From Halomonas alkalicola (GTDB lineage: Bacteria > Pseudomonadota > Gammaproteobacteria > Pseudomonadales > Halomonadaceae), in contig NZ_CP131913.1 in the NCBI RefSeq assembly GCF_030704205.1, forward strand, positions 3,534,001 to 3,598,000: a stretch of 64,000 nucleotides of DNA, in the 5' to 3' direction. The notes beneath the pieces are model-generated. The model was not told the DNA's origin. It saw only the letters and a list, made by a program, of their open reading frames with translations, and did no database searches. Shown here piece by piece: positions 1 to 11,641 of this stretch (positions are counted from its first letter, which is position 1; each line of letters starts with the position of its first letter). Both the position numbers and the translations under genes were made by a program.

Positions 1-546
1 GATGCGCAGCGGCGCCTCGGTGCCCATGGGGAAGAGGTCGATGATGGCGCCGCGCAGGGCGTACTCGCCGGGTTCAAAGACGGTCTCCACCGCCCGGTAG
101 CCGGCCCGGGAGAGCGCTTCCCGGAAGCGCTCGCGGTCGAGTCGCTGGCCCACCTCCAGGGTGAGCACCCGCCCGGCAATGTACTCAACCGGCGGCAGCC
201 GCTGCATCAGCGTATTGATCGGCACCAGCACGATGCCGTGCTCGCCGTCCTGCAGCCGACGCAGGGTGCGCAGCCGCGCCGAGACGATGTCCTGGTGGGG
301 CGAGAAGCTGTCGTAGGGCAGCGTCTCCCAGTCGGGGAAGGGGAGCACCGGCCGGCGGCCGTAGAAGGCCAGCTCGCTCTCCAGGCGCAGGGCCTGGGCG
401 GTGTCGGCGGTGATCACCAGCAGGGGGGCGTCCTGGGCCAGGCGGGTCAGGGCCAGGGCGCTGGCGCTGCCCTGGGGAGCCTGCCAGTAGAGGGTGTCGC
501 GCATACCTTCAGGGCGCGGCGGGTCCAGCGGCGAGAAGTTCGGCAT
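1..546 (-). CDS. mfd: Transcription-repair coupling factor Mfd (N-terminal part)
   Basis: This is the first 182 residues of Mfd, the ATP-dependent translocase that removes stalled RNA polymerase from DNA lesions and recruits UvrA. The gene starts at an ATG (544-546, minus strand) and runs off the left edge, so only the UvrB-like N-terminal module is visible. Recognisable pieces include the LPYDSFSPHQDIVSAR stretch and the VLPFPDWETLPYD region typical of Mfd and UvrB domain 1a. The neighbouring gene on the other side is a divergently transcribed GAPDH, an arrangement I know from Pseudomonas. The missing C-terminal three quarters (RNA polymerase interaction and motor domains) lie outside the window. 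Confidence 0.95.
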   Translation of the reverse strand, partial: MPNFSPLDPPRPEGMRDTLYWQAPQGSASALALTRLAQDAPLLVITADTAQALRLESELAFYGRRPVLPFPDWETLPYDSFSPHQDIVSARLRTLRRLQDGEHGIVLVPINTLMQRLPPVEYIAGRVLTLEVGQRLDRERFREALSRAGYRAVETVFEPGEYALRGAIIDLFPMGTEAPLRI

Positions 547-738
547 GGTCACGTCGGTCGGCTTATGGACGGGCTTGGAAAGGACGCATGATAGCAGATC
601 GCGCCGGGGCTCCGGCCTGTAGTCAAAAGCAGGTTTCTGTAATGCCGCTACAGCGGCTGCGACCATCCTTCGATTGACCCCGGGGGCTGGCTCCGGATAA
701 TGGCCGCGAACTTCCAACCCCCACCAGTGAGGCCGCAC

Positions 739-2202
739 GTGAGTCAGCAACCCTCCGATACCGTCTTCCAGGAATGGCACGACAACCAGGCGCTTGCCGA
801 GCAGATGATCCCGATGATCGGTAGGCTCTACCGTCATAACAACGTGGTCACCACCCTCTACGGGCGCTCGCTCTTCAATCGCAGCGTGATCCGCATCCTG
901 AAGGACCACCGCTACGTGCGGAAGGTCGAGGGGACCGAGCTCTCCGTCCAGGACACCTATCCGCTGGTCGAGGCCATGGGCGAGCTCAACCTGGGGCCGG
1001 CTCACGTCGACGTGGGCAAGCTGGGGGTGGCCTTCAAGAAGCAGGGCGGCGGTGACGCCGTGGCCTTCCTGCGCAAGGAGCTGGCCGAGATCGTCGACCA
1101 GCAGGACGCCGCCGGCAATAACGGCGAGCCCAAGGACGTGGTGCTCTACGGCTTCGGCCGCATCGGCCGCCTGCTGGCCCGGGTGCTGGTGGAGAAGGCC
1201 GGCGGCGGCAACCTGCTGCGCCTGCGCGCCATCGTCGTGCGCGGCCGCGGCGATATCGCCAAGGACCTGGAGAAGCGCGCGAGCCTGCTGCGTCGCGACT
1301 CCGTCCACGGCCCCTTCAACGGCACCATCAGCGTCGACGCCGAGGCGCGCACCATCACCGCCAACGGCAACGTCATCCAGGTGATCTACGCCGACTCGCC
1401 GGCCGAGATTGACTACACCGCCTACGGCATCGACAACGCCGTGGTGGTGGACAACACCGGCATCTGGCGCGACGAGGCCGGCCTCGGCCAGCACCTGGCC
1501 TGCAAGGGCGCCTCCAAGGCGCTGCTCACCGCGCCGGGCAAGGGCGATATCAAGAACATCGTCTACGGCATCAACCACGATGACCTGACCGGCGACGATC
1601 GCATCATCTCCGCGGCCTCCTGCACCACCAACGCCATCGTGCCGGTGCTCAAGGTGCTCAACGACGAGTTCGGCGTCGAGCATGGCCACGTCGAGACGGT
1701 GCACGCCTACACCAACGACCAGAACCTGATCGACAACTACCACAAGGGTGACCGCCGCGGCCGCAGCGCACCGCTCAACATGGTGCTGACCGAGACCGGC
1801 GCCGCCAAGGCGGTGGCCAAGGCTCTGCCGGAGCTGGCCGGCAAGCTGACCGGCAACGCCATCCGCGTGCCGACCCCGAACGTCTCCATGGCGATCCTAA
1901 ACCTGCGCCTGGAGAAGGAGACCGACGCCGAGGCGCTGAACGACTTCCTGCGTCGCATGTCCCTGGACTCCCCGTTCCAGAAGCAGATCGACTACGTCGA
2001 CTCCCCGGAGGTGGTCTCCACCGACTTCGTCGGCAACCGCCACGCCGGCATCGTCGATGCCAAGGCGACCATCGCCAACGGCAAGAATGCCGTGCTCTAC
2101 GTCTGGTACGACAACGAGTTCGGCTACAGCTGCCAGGTGGTGCGCATCCTGCAGCAGATGTCCAACGTGCATTTCCTCAAGCTGCCGCGCGCCGGCGCCT
2201 GA
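739..2202 (+). CDS. Glyceraldehyde-3-phosphate dehydrogenase, N-terminally extended type
   Basis: NAD(P)-dependent oxidation of glyceraldehyde 3-phosphate to 1,3-bisphosphoglycerate. The ordinary GAPDH body begins near the Rossmann motif (LYGFGRIGRLLARVL) and contains the catalytic cysteine in SAASCTTNAIVP; the C-terminus has the usual WYDNEFGYS. In front of it sit about 140 extra residues, so the protein is about 487 residues against about 335 for classical GapA. This matches the long form found next to mfd and nqr in Pseudomonas. I chose the GTG at 739 because the protein then begins MSQQPSDTV like that homologue as I recall it, with a TGAGG about 9 nt upstream; an in-frame ATG at 700 is the alternative. 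Monocistronic, ended by a strong terminator. Confidence 0.9.
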   Translation: MSQQPSDTVFQEWHDNQALAEQMIPMIGRLYRHNNVVTTLYGRSLFNRSVIRILKDHRYVRKVEGTELSVQDTYPLVEAMGELNLGPAHVDVGKLGVAFKKQGGGDAVAFLRKELAEIVDQQDAAGNNGEPKDVVLYGFGRIGRLLARVLVEKAGGGNLLRLRAIVVRGRGDIAKDLEKRASLLRRDSVHGPFNGTISVDAEARTITANGNVIQVIYADSPAEIDYTAYGIDNAVVVDNTGIWRDEAGLGQHLACKGASKALLTAPGKGDIKNIVYGINHDDLTGDDRIISAASCTTNAIVPVLKVLNDEFGVEHGHVETVHAYTNDQNLIDNYHKGDRRGRSAPLNMVLTETGAAKAVAKALPELAGKLTGNAIRVPTPNVSMAILNLRLEKETDAEALNDFLRRMSLDSPFQKQIDYVDSPEVVSTDFVGNRHAGIVDAKATIANGKNAVLYVWYDNEFGYSCQVVRILQQMSNVHFLKLPRAGA

Positions 2203-2223
2203 GGCGAGTCCACCGTCCGACCG

Positions 2224-2257
2224 AACCCCCCGCCGGAGACGCTCCGGCGGGGGGTTC
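2224..2257 (+). terminator. Rho-independent-type terminator after the GAPDH gene
   Basis: A 15-bp perfect stem (2224-2238 with 2242-2256) closes a 3-nt loop, starting 22 nt past the GAPDH stop codon. The A-A at its base pairs with T-T and no long T-run follows. It separates the GAPDH gene from the nqr operon. Confidence 0.8.
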
Positions 2258-2339
2258 TGCGTCTGGTGGGGGTGGCGGCCTGCCAGGCTGCGACATTTTT
2301 CCCCTTGCCTCAGGTCACACCTTGCGACCTTCGCTCAGG

Positions 2340-2405
2340 TGGTCATCGCCCGGCCTTGTCTTTATAATACCGGGGATTTTTCGGGGTGGTCCGAGCCTGG
2401 CTCGG
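2340..2405 (+). promoter_or_regulatory. Candidate nqr operon promoter and leader hairpin
   Basis: A perfect TATAAT lies at 2363-2368, about 128 nt before nqrA. The sequence 17 nt upstream of it (TGGTCA, 2340-2345) is only a weak -35. Downstream, CCGAGCC/GGCTCGG (2391-2397 and 2399-2405) can form a small hairpin in the leader, and ATTCGAA occurs twice further on. The long leader suggests room for post-transcriptional control, but I recognise no riboswitch. Confidence 0.5.
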
Positions 2406-2495
2406 GCCCGACTGGTAACGTACTGACACGACAAGAATTCGAATCCATTCGAACCCCTTTCCTTCGTATATCCGATCCATCAACTGGGCGAGACT

Positions 2496-3845
2496 ATGAT
2501 CGAAGTCAAGAAAGGCCTGGATCTCCCCATCGCGGGGGCGCCCGAGCAGCGCATCGAGGATGCGCGCCCGGTACGTCACGTGGCGGTCCTGGGCACCGAC
2601 TACGTCGGCATGAAGCCGACCATGGAGGTCCGGGAGGGAGACAGGGTAAAGCTAGGCCAACTGCTCTTTACCGACAAGAAGATCGACGGTGTGCGCTTCA
2701 CCGCGCCGGCAGGCGGCGAGGTGATCGCCATCAACCGGGGCGAGAAGCGTCGCCTGCTCTCGGTGGTGATCAAGGTCGACGAGACCGAGGCAGCCGTCGA
2801 GTTCAAGGCCCACGGGCGTGATGGCCTGGAAGGCCTGGAGCGCCAGGCGGTGGTCGACCAGCTGGTCGAGTCCGGCCTGTGGACCGCGCTGCGCACCCGT
2901 CCCTACTCGCGCACCCCCGCCATCGACAGCAAGCCGTCCGACATCTTCGTCACCGCCGTCGATACCCACCCGCTGTGCCCCGACCCCGCCGAGATCATCA
3001 ACGAGCAGCCCCAGGCGTTCGAGGATGGCCTCAAGGTGCTGGCACGCCTGACCGCCGGCAAGGTCTACCTGTGCACGGCGCCGGGCGCCCGGATTCCCGG
3101 CGGCGACGTCAAGGGCGTCCAGGTCGAGCAGTTCGGTGGCCCGCACCCGGCCGGTCTCGTCGGCACCCATATCCACTACCTCTCGCCCGTGGGCCTGCAC
3201 AAGCGCGTGTGGCACATCGGCTACCAGGACGTGATCGCGTTCGGCAAGCTGTTCGCCGAGGGCAAGCTGGATGTCAGCCGCGTCGTCGGCGTGGGCGGCC
3301 CGCGAGCCGAGAAGCCGCGCCTGCTGCGCACCCGCATCGGGGCCAGCACCGAGGAACTGCTGGCCGGCGAGGTGGTCGACCCGGAAGGTACCCGCGTGCT
3401 CTCCGGTTCGGTCTTCTCGGGCTTCGCCTGCGAGGGCAGCCTGCGCTACCTGGGCCGCTTCCACAACCAGTTCAGCCTGCTCGAGGAAGGCAACAAGCGC
3501 CTCTTCATGGGCTGGTTGTCGCCGGGTGCCAACCGCCACTCGGTGCTGGGCATCTACCTGTCCAAGTTCACCGGCCTCAAGGACTACGCGCCGACCACCT
3601 CCACCAATGGCTCCGAGCGTGCCATGGTGCCGGTGGGCGCCTACGAGGCCGTGATGCCGCTGGATATCCTGCCCACGCAGCTGCTGCGCTCGCTGATCGT
3701 CGGCGACATCGAGACTGCCATGCAGCTCGGGTGTCTGGAGCTGGATGAAGAGGACCTGGCCCTGTGCACCTACGCGTGCCCGGGCAAGTACGAATACGGT
3801 CCCATCCTGCGTGACAACCTCACCCTGATCGAGAAAGAGGCCTGA
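2496..3845 (+). CDS. nqrA: Na+-translocating NADH:quinone reductase subunit A
   Basis: NqrA (449 residues, normal length) is the cytoplasmic quinone-associated subunit of Na+-NQR, which oxidises NADH, reduces ubiquinone and pumps sodium outward. The protein begins [16 protein letters not shown], a typical NqrA start, and carries the conserved [16 protein letters not shown] block near residues 35-45 and [13 protein letters not shown] near residue 370. No membrane segment is evident. It is the first gene of nqrABCDEF, with only 2 nt between its stop and nqrB, so co-translation is likely. The ribosome-binding site is weak (GGGCGAG). A Na+ pump as main complex I fits a halophilic host. Confidence 0.97.
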   Translation: MIEVKKGLDLPIAGAPEQRIEDARPVRHVAVLGTDYVGMKPTMEVREGDRVKLGQLLFTDKKIDGVRFTAPAGGEVIAINRGEKRRLLSVVIKVDETEAAVEFKAHGRDGLEGLERQAVVDQLVESGLWTALRTRPYSRTPAIDSKPSDIFVTAVDTHPLCPDPAEIINEQPQAFEDGLKVLARLTAGKVYLCTAPGARIPGGDVKGVQVEQFGGPHPAGLVGTHIHYLSPVGLHKRVWHIGYQDVIAFGKLFAEGKLDVSRVVGVGGPRAEKPRLLRTRIGASTEELLAGEVVDPEGTRVLSGSVFSGFACEGSLRYLGRFHNQFSLLEEGNKRLFMGWLSPGANRHSVLGIYLSKFTGLKDYAPTTSTNGSERAMVPVGAYEAVMPLDILPTQLLRSLIVGDIETAMQLGCLELDEEDLALCTYACPGKYEYGPILRDNLTLIEKEA

Positions 3846-3847
3846 TC

Positions 3848-5071
3848 ATGCCGATTCGACAGACACTCGACAATCTCGAGCCGCACTTCCACAAGGGTGG
3901 AAAGTACGAGAAGTTCTACCCCCTCTACGAGGCGGTGGACACCATCTTCTACGCCCCCCCCAGCGTGGCCAAGACCACCGCTCACGTGCGTGACGGCGTC
4001 GACCTCAAGCGCATCATGATCACCGTCTGGCTCTGCACCTTCCCGGCGATGTTCTTCGGCATGTGGGCCGCTGGCTGGCAGGCCAACACCGCCATCGCCG
4101 ACGGCTACGCCTCCATGGCGGGCTGGCGCGAGGCGATCATGATGACCCTGGCCTCCGGCCACGATCCGGGCAGCCTGTGGGCCAACTTCGTGCTCGGCGC
4201 CACCTACTTCCTGCCGATCTATCTGGTGACCTTCGTGGTCGGCGGCTTCTGGGAAGTGCTGTTCGCGGTCAAGCGCGGCCACGAGGTCAACGAGGGCTTC
4301 TTCGTCACCTCCGTGCTCTATGCCCTGATCCTCCCGGCCACCATCCCGCTGTGGCAGGTGGCGCTCGGCATCACCTTCGGCGTGGTGATCGGCAAGGAGA
4401 TCTTCGGCGGTACCGGCAAGAACTTCCTCAACCCGGCGCTGACCGGTCGTGCCTTCCTCTACTTCGCGTATCCGGCGCAGATCTCCGGCGACGCGGTGTG
4501 GGTGGCGGCCGACGGCTACACCGGCGCGACCGCACTCTCCATCGCCTTCCAGGACGGCATGGCCGCCCTGACCAGCACCTACAGCTGGTGGGACGCCTTC
4601 ATCGGCTTCATCCCGGGCTCCGTGGGCGAGGTATCGACCCTGGCGATACTGATCGGGGCGGCGATCCTGCTGTGGACGCGAATCGCCTCGTGGCGAATCA
4701 TGCTCGGGGTCTTCCTCGGCATGGTGGCGACCAGCGCGCTGTTCAACCTGATCGGCTCTGACTCCAACCCGATGTTCGCGATGCCCTGGTACTGGCACCT
4801 GGTGGTCGGCGGCTTCGCCTTCGGCATGGTGTTCATGGCCACCGACCCGGTGTCCGCCGCCATGACCAACCAGGGCCGCCTGCTGTTCGGCGTGCTGATC
4901 GGCATCATGACCGTGCTGATCCGCGTGGTGAACCCGGCCTTCCCGGAAGGCATCATGCTGGCGATCCTGTTCGCCAACCTGTTCGCACCGCTCATTGATC
5001 ACTTCTTTGTTCAGGCCAACATCAAGCGCCGCAAGCTGCGCACCGGTGAACCGGCCGAGGAGACTGCCTGA
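3848..5071 (+). CDS. nqrB: Na+-translocating NADH:quinone reductase subunit B
   Basis: NqrB (407 residues) is the large polytopic membrane subunit that carries riboflavin and a covalently bound FMN and forms part of the sodium path. The flavinylation site is visible as DGYTGATAL, where the threonine of GAT (about residue 228) is the expected FMN attachment point. Long hydrophobic segments run through the protein, for example around residues 55-75, 125-145 and 270-390. It overlaps nqrC by 1 nt at ATGA-like junction spacing. Maturation needs an ApbE flavin transferase, and the copy in this operon is broken (see 8517-9238). Confidence 0.97.
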   Translation: MPIRQTLDNLEPHFHKGGKYEKFYPLYEAVDTIFYAPPSVAKTTAHVRDGVDLKRIMITVWLCTFPAMFFGMWAAGWQANTAIADGYASMAGWREAIMMTLASGHDPGSLWANFVLGATYFLPIYLVTFVVGGFWEVLFAVKRGHEVNEGFFVTSVLYALILPATIPLWQVALGITFGVVIGKEIFGGTGKNFLNPALTGRAFLYFAYPAQISGDAVWVAADGYTGATALSIAFQDGMAALTSTYSWWDAFIGFIPGSVGEVSTLAILIGAAILLWTRIASWRIMLGVFLGMVATSALFNLIGSDSNPMFAMPWYWHLVVGGFAFGMVFMATDPVSAAMTNQGRLLFGVLIGIMTVLIRVVNPAFPEGIMLAILFANLFAPLIDHFFVQANIKRRKLRTGEPAEETA

Positions 5072-5886
5072 TGGCACAGAGCAACAACTCCATCAAGAAG
5101 ATCCTGACGGTGGCGTTCGCACTTTGCATCGTGTGTTCGGTCATCGTCTCCACCGCCGCGGTGGCGCTGCGTCCCATGCAGCAGCTCAACCAGGAGCTGG
5201 ACCGCAAGACCAATATCCTGCGCGTCGCCAACCTCTACGAGCGCGGCATGGACGTGGAGGCGGCCTTCCGCGAGATCACCCCGCGCGTGGTGAACCTGCA
5301 GACCGGCGAGTACTCCGACCAGCATGACCCGGAGACCTTCGATGGCTTCGAGACTCGCCGCGATCCGGCCGCCTCGCGCACCCTCTCCGGTGCCCAGGAT
5401 CCGGCCGGCCTGTCCCGCGTCGAGAACTACGCCACCGTCTATCTCGTCGGCAACCCCGACGACCCCGAGCAGATCATCCTGCCCATCCGTGGCCAGGGCC
5501 TGTGGGGTCTGATGCGCGGCTTCCTCTCGGTGGAAGGTGACGGCAACACCATCGTCGGCATCACCTACTTCGAGCACAGCGAGACCCCCGGTCTCGGCGC
5601 CGAGGTCAACAACCCGCGCTGGCAGGCCCAGTGGGAAGGCAAGCAGGTCTTCGACAGCGAAGGCGACCTGACCCCTGCCATCCGCGTGGCCAAGGGCAGC
5701 GGCAGCGGTGACCACGAGGTCGACGGCCTCTCCGGTGCCACCCTGACCGCCAATGGCGTCAACAACATGCTGCAGTTCTGGCTGAGTCCGGAAGGCTTCG
5801 GCGAGTACCTCGCCAAGTTCCGCAGCGGCGTCGATCAGGAAGACGCCCAGGACGCCGACGTCGAACTCGAAGCGGAAGGAGCCTGA
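5071..5886 (+). CDS. nqrC: Na+-translocating NADH:quinone reductase subunit C
   Basis: NqrC (271 residues) has one N-terminal membrane anchor (about residues 10-34) and a periplasmic flavodoxin-like domain that carries covalent FMN. The attachment motif [13 protein letters not shown] is intact, with the acceptor threonine at about residue 224. The start codon overlaps the nqrB stop. The C-terminal tail after about residue 250 is acidic ([17 protein letters not shown]), as is common for exported domains in salt-adapted bacteria. Like NqrB it depends on ApbE for flavinylation. Confidence 0.97.
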   Translation: MAQSNNSIKKILTVAFALCIVCSVIVSTAAVALRPMQQLNQELDRKTNILRVANLYERGMDVEAAFREITPRVVNLQTGEYSDQHDPETFDGFETRRDPAASRTLSGAQDPAGLSRVENYATVYLVGNPDDPEQIILPIRGQGLWGLMRGFLSVEGDGNTIVGITYFEHSETPGLGAEVNNPRWQAQWEGKQVFDSEGDLTPAIRVAKGSGSGDHEVDGLSGATLTANGVNNMLQFWLSPEGFGEYLAKFRSGVDQEDAQDADVELEAEGA

Positions 5887-5888
5887 TC

Positions 5889-6557
5889 ATGGCGGATGCA
5901 TCAACCAAGAGCGTCCTGACGGCGCCGGTCTTCAAGAACAACCCCATCGCGCTGCAGGTGCTCGGCATCTGCTCCGCGCTGGCGGTAACGACCAGCATGA
6001 GCGTGTCGCTGGTCATGACCCTTGCAGTGATCTTCGTGACGGCCTTCTCGAACCTGTTCGTGTCGCTGATCCGTCACCATATCCCCTCGTCCATCCGCAT
6101 CATCGTGCAGATGACTATCATCGCCTCGCTGGTGATCGTGGTGGATCAGGTCCTCAAGGCGTACGCCTACGAGATGTCCAAGCAGCTCTCGGTGTTCGTC
6201 GGCCTGATCATCACCAACTGCATCGTGATGGGGCGGGCCGAAGGCTTTGCCATGCAGAACGGCCCCAAGATGTCCTTCATCGACGGCATCGGCAACGGCC
6301 TGGGCTACGGCTTCATCCTGATGACCGTGGGCTTCTTCCGTGAGCTGTTCGGCGCCGGCAGCGTCTTCGGCTTCACCGTGCTCGAGACCGTGCAGAACGG
6401 TGGCTGGTACGTGCCCAACGGCCTGCTGCTGCTGCCGCCGTCCGCGTTCTTCATCATCGGTCTGATCATCTGGGTGCTGCGTGCCGTGAACCCGGAGCAG
6501 ATCGAGGAGAACGAGTTCAAGATGAAGCACAACACCGAACCGAAGGAGGCGGTGTAA
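5889..6557 (+). CDS. nqrD: Na+-translocating NADH:quinone reductase subunit D
   Basis: NqrD (222 residues) is a six-helix membrane subunit that together with NqrE holds an iron centre between the two inverted-topology proteins. The sequence is hydrophobic throughout. The conserved cysteine segments are present as [13 protein letters not shown] (about residue 27) and [18 protein letters not shown] (about residue 110). It starts 2 nt after nqrC and its stop lies 1 nt before nqrE. Length and order are those of a normal nqr operon. Confidence 0.97.
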   Translation: MADASTKSVLTAPVFKNNPIALQVLGICSALAVTTSMSVSLVMTLAVIFVTAFSNLFVSLIRHHIPSSIRIIVQMTIIASLVIVVDQVLKAYAYEMSKQLSVFVGLIITNCIVMGRAEGFAMQNGPKMSFIDGIGNGLGYGFILMTVGFFRELFGAGSVFGFTVLETVQNGGWYVPNGLLLLPPSAFFIIGLIIWVLRAVNPEQIEENEFKMKHNTEPKEAV

Positions 6558-6558
6558 C

Positions 6559-7176
<618 letters not shown>

Positions 7177-7191
7177 GGCAGGTCGTGCTCT

Positions 7192-7216
7192 CCCGGCGGC
7201 CGGCTGTGCCGCCGGG
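7192..7216 (+). other. Intra-operon hairpin between nqrE and nqrF
   Basis: CCCGGCGGC (7192-7200) pairs with GCCGCCGGG (7208-7216) around a 7-nt loop. No T-run follows, so it is more likely an mRNA processing or stability element, or a partial attenuator, than a terminator. It could set the NqrF level relative to the membrane subunits. Confidence 0.55.
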
Positions 7217-7248
7217 GTCCAGACAACGTGAAGCAATAGGAAACCGAC

Positions 7249-8481
7249 ATGGTTGATACATCCGTCATCTTGCTCGGCGTGGTCATGTTCACCCTGATCG
7301 TCATCGGTCTGACGCTGGTGATCCTGGCCGCCCGCAGCAAGCTCGTCAGCACCGGGGACGTGACCATCGAGGTCAACGGCGACCCCGAGCACACCCTGAC
7401 CACCCAGGCCGGCGGCAAGCTGCTCAACACCCTGGCCGCCAACGGCATCTTCCTCTCTTCCGCCTGCGGTGGCGGCGGCTCCTGCGCCCAGTGCAAGTGC
7501 CGCGTGGAAGAGGGCGGTGGGGCGATCCTGCCCACCGAGGAGTCCCACTTCACCATGCGTGAGAAGAAGGAGGGCTGGCGCCTCTCCTGTCAGGTGCCGG
7601 TGAAGCAGGACATGAAGGTCGAGGTGCCCGAGGAGGTCTTCGGCGTCAAGAAGTGGGAGTGCGAGGTCATCGCCAACCCCAACGTCGCCACCTTCATCAA
7701 GGAACTCAACCTCAAGCTGCCCGAGGGCGAGAACGTCGACTTCCGCGCCGGCGGCTATGTGCAGCTGGTGGCACCCCCCTACGATATCTCCTTCAAGGAC
7801 TTCGATATCGAGGAGGAGTACCGGGGCGACTGGGAGAAGTTCGATCTCTACAAGATCTCCCACAAGAACAACGAGGAAGTCATCCGCGCCTACTCCATGG
7901 CGAACTACCCGGAAGAGGTCGGCATCCTCAAGTTCAACATCCGTATCGCCACGCCGCCGCCCAATACCAACCATCCGCCGGGCCTGATGTCCACCTACGT
8001 CTTCAGCCTGAAGCCGGGTGACAAGGTCACCGTGATGGGTCCCTTCGGCGAGTTCTTCGCCAAGGAAACCGATGCCGAGATGGTCTTCGTCGGCGGCGGT
8101 GCGGGCATGGCGCCGATGCGCAGCCATATCTTCGACCAGCTCAAGCGCCTCAAGTCCAAGCGCAAGATCTCGTTCTGGTACGGCGCGCGCTCCTGGCGCG
8201 AGACCTTCTACAACGACGAGTACGACCAGCTGGCCGAGGAGTTCCCGAACTTCACCTGGCACCTGGCGCTCTCCGACCCGATGCCCGAGGACAACTGGGA
8301 TGGCCCCACCGGCTTCATCCACAACGTCCTCTACGAGAACTACCTCAAGGACCATCCGGCCCCCGAGGACTGCGAGTTCTACATGTGCGGACCGCCCATG
8401 ATGAACGCCTCCGTCATCAAGATGCTGTTGGATCTGGGCGTCGAGCCCGAGAACATCCTGCTGGACGACTTCGGCGGATGA
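7249..8481 (+). CDS. nqrF: Na+-translocating NADH:quinone reductase subunit F
   Basis: NqrF (410 residues) is the NADH-oxidising subunit. One N-terminal membrane helix (about residues 5-27) is followed by a 2Fe-2S ferredoxin domain with the cysteine cluster [14 protein letters not shown] (about residues 69-82) and a later LSCQVP cysteine. Next comes a ferredoxin-reductase FAD domain with [11 protein letters not shown], and an NADH domain with [13 protein letters not shown] and the terminal YMCGPPMM. It ends in the conserved acidic DDFGG. The stop overlaps an upstream ATG of the decayed apbE reading frame, so apbE was once co-translated. Confidence 0.97.
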   Translation: MVDTSVILLGVVMFTLIVIGLTLVILAARSKLVSTGDVTIEVNGDPEHTLTTQAGGKLLNTLAANGIFLSSACGGGGSCAQCKCRVEEGGGAILPTEESHFTMREKKEGWRLSCQVPVKQDMKVEVPEEVFGVKKWECEVIANPNVATFIKELNLKLPEGENVDFRAGGYVQLVAPPYDISFKDFDIEEEYRGDWEKFDLYKISHKNNEEVIRAYSMANYPEEVGILKFNIRIATPPPNTNHPPGLMSTYVFSLKPGDKVTVMGPFGEFFAKETDAEMVFVGGGAGMAPMRSHIFDQLKRLKSKRKISFWYGARSWRETFYNDEYDQLAEEFPNFTWHLALSDPMPEDNWDGPTGFIHNVLYENYLKDHPAPEDCEFYMCGPPMMNASVIKMLLDLGVEPENILLDDFGG

Positions 8482-8516
8482 TCTCCCTCGCCGCGAGGCG
8501 ATACCCGGGGCTGGCC

Positions 8517-9238
8517 ATGCGGCCAGCCCTCTTTCTATTCGCCCTGCTGATGCCGCTGGTCCTGCTGGTGGGCTGTCGTCAGCAGGGGGAATGGTTCCTG
8601 CTCGAGGGGGTGGCCCTCGGCACCGGCTATCACATCACGCTGAATGGCGACCTGGGCGAGGGCGAGTCCGCCCTGGTCGAGGCCGCCATCCAGGGTGAAC
8701 TGGTCAGCCTCGACAGTGAGTTGGCGTTTCTTCGCAGGCTTGTGACACCATCACTATTGCCGCTGCCCGGTGCGCAGGTGCCTGACGCCGCGAGCGAGGC
8801 GCTGCGCGAGCACCTTCAGGTCCTGGCCGTGGATCGCCTGTTCCGCGTGCTCGACGAGTTTGGCATTGCCAATGCCATGGTGGAGCTTGGCGGCGTGCAG
8901 CGGCCCGCGCATGCATGGCCGGACGCCACCCCTGGCGTGTGCGCCTGCCGCGCAGCGGGGCCGGCGAGGCGGAGCTCCCCGCCCTGCGCCTGCAGGATGC
9001 CGCCCTGGTGCACCGCGCCGTACCGGAGCCCTCCGCCATCGAGGCCTCGGCCGCGGGTCGCGTGCTCGCGGTCAGCGCGGTGGCGCCCAGCGCCGAGGCC
9101 GCCGACCGCCTGGCGCGGGAGCTGCTCGCCGCTGCCCCGGATGACACCCTGGAACACCCGGCACGCCTTGTGGTCCTCACCCCACAGGGAATCGAAATCC
9201 ATACCGGATCTGCCCTCGAGCCGCTGCTCGACCGCTGA
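8517..9238 (+). pseudogene. apbE: Decayed apbE (FAD:protein FMN transferase)
   Basis: The position between nqrF and nqrM is where apbE, the enzyme that attaches FMN to NqrB and NqrC, normally sits. The start is intact: from 8517 a lipoprotein signal (MRPALFLFALLMP then LLVGC) and an LEGVALGTGYHITL block as in ApbE. After about residue 65 the flavin- and substrate-binding middle is missing: LDSEL jumps almost directly to a block resembling the LAVDRL...VELGG part. Around 8905-8920 the frame then shifts. The last 100 residues (RVRLPRSGAGEAE onward) lie in another frame, ending at 9238. About 100 central residues seem lost, so no active enzyme is expected. Another apbE elsewhere must be assumed if Na+-NQR works. 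Confidence 0.8.
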
Positions 9239-9265
9239 GCCCGGGCGTTGAGAAAGGAGAATGTC

Positions 9266-9520
9266 ATGACCATCTGGATTATTGCCTTTGCCTTCATGCT
9301 GCTGATCATGGCCGCCATGGCCGTGGGGGTGATCCTCGGCCGCAAGCCTATCGCCGGCTCCTGCGGCGGCCTCAACCAGCTCGGCCTCAAGGAGGGCTGC
9401 GAGGTGTGCGGCGGCAAGGACGAGGTGTGCGAGGAGGAGAACCGCAAGCGCGGCAGCGTCCGCCGCCGCAGCGACGAGAGCCGTGGCGCCGACCTGGGCT
9501 ACGACGCGACCCGGCGCTGA
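9266..9520 (+). CDS. nqrM: NqrM, Na+-NQR maturation factor (DUF539)
   Basis: NqrM (84 residues) is a small membrane-anchored protein needed for Na+-NQR assembly, probably by delivering iron to the NqrD/NqrE centre. One N-terminal helix (MTIWIIAFAFMLLIMAAMAV) precedes the four-cysteine segment with GSCGGLNQLG and CEVCGGKDEVC, the family signature. I chose the ATG at 9266, preceded by AAAGGAG, rather than an upstream TTG at 9248. The C-terminus is basic and low in complexity. It is the last gene of the nqr cluster. Confidence 0.93.
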   Translation: MTIWIIAFAFMLLIMAAMAVGVILGRKPIAGSCGGLNQLGLKEGCEVCGGKDEVCEEENRKRGSVRRRSDESRGADLGYDATRR

Positions 9521-9561
9521 AGAAACCAGCCATGGGGGATAGCCGCAAAGCTCTGGGGCCA

Positions 9562-9679
9562 CTGGTGGGAGCTGGGCTTTGCCCGGCGAATGGAGACCGA
9601 AGGACTCCTTGGCGGTATTCGCCAATGCCAGCGACTCTGGCGGGGCGCCTGCGGCGCCATTCGCTCGGCACAGCCGACC
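9562..9679 (+). repeat. Dispersed intergenic repeat, copy A (imperfect palindrome)
   Basis: This roughly 118-bp stretch between nqrM and sthA is clearly similar to the reverse complement of 20462-20588. Both contain CTGGTGGGAG or TGTGGGAGCTGGGCT, then CCGGCGAATGGAGACCGAAGG, and end with GGCGCCATTCGC. Left and right arms are inverted copies of each other, so it is an extended REP- or MITE-like hairpin. It fills most of the 224-nt gap and leaves the sthA ribosome-binding site intact. Confidence 0.75.
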
Positions 9680-9744
9680 TTATTACAAGGCTCGGCTGCG
9701 CTCGGCGCTCGTAACGGATGTTGAAAAAGGAGATCGAACGGCCA

Positions 9745-11136
<1,392 letters not shown>

Positions 11137-11159
11137 GCAGGCCCGATGCGCTGATCAAC

Positions 11160-11192
11160 GCCCCCCGCGGCGGTGAGCCAACCGCGGGGGCG
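11160..11192. terminator. Bidirectional terminator between sthA and the DUF488 gene
   Basis: GCCCCCCGCGG (11160-11170) can pair with CCGCGGGGGCG (11182-11192) around an 11-nt loop. It lies between two convergent genes, 24 nt after the sthA stop and 22 nt before the DUF488 stop, so it probably serves both. Confidence 0.7.
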
Positions 11193-11213
11193 CAGTGTTT
11201 CCGTGTGCGTCGG

Positions 11214-11639
11214 TCAGAGGTCCTTGTGCTCCTGGGCGTAGCAGGGAGGCGAGGCGGGCTCGCGGTCGGCGGCATCCTCGTCGCGCAGCGCCTTGAGCAG
11301 CGCCTCGCGCAGCTCCGGCAGATGCGATGCCTCGATATTGCGTGCCGCGGTGAGCAGGGTGAGGCGCCCACGCCGGGCGTGGCGCATCAGGGGTACCAGA
11401 TGCTCCGGGTGATCGCGCAGTTCGCCGCGATAGCGGGCCGCGAACACGAAGTGGCTGATCTCCTGCTGATGGTACTGGCGACGCAGGGTGGGGCTGGGCG
11501 AGGCGTCCCGGTACCAGTCGGTCAACGCCAGCGCCTCGCGGGGCTGGCCCCTCGGCCACAGCCGGTCCACCAGCACCCGGGCCCCGTCCTCAGGCTGGGC
11601 GGGCTGGTAGAGGCGCTTGAGCACGATGTCATGGGCCAC
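11214..11639 (-). CDS. DUF488 family protein
   Basis: A 141-residue protein of the DUF488 family, whose biochemical role I do not know. The family signature near the start is visible: [26 protein letters not shown], followed by [18 protein letters not shown], and LTLLTAARN near residue 115. The start is taken as GTG at 11637-11639 (VAHDIVLKR), because no ATG fits and the preceding gene stops only 2 nt upstream. It is therefore likely translated in an operon with the C39-peptidase lipoprotein gene. Confidence 0.8.
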   Translation of the reverse strand: MAHDIVLKRLYQPAQPEDGARVLVDRLWPRGQPREALALTDWYRDASPSPTLRRQYHQQEISHFVFAARYRGELRDHPEHLVPLMRHARRGRLTLLTAARNIEASHLPELREALLKALRDEDAADREPASPPCYAQEHKDL

Positions 11640-11641
11640 GG

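Noticed and set aside
3770..5077. Long minus-strand frame opposite nqrB
   Set aside because: Antisense shadow of nqrB, with His/Glu/Gly-rich composition and no recognisable domain.
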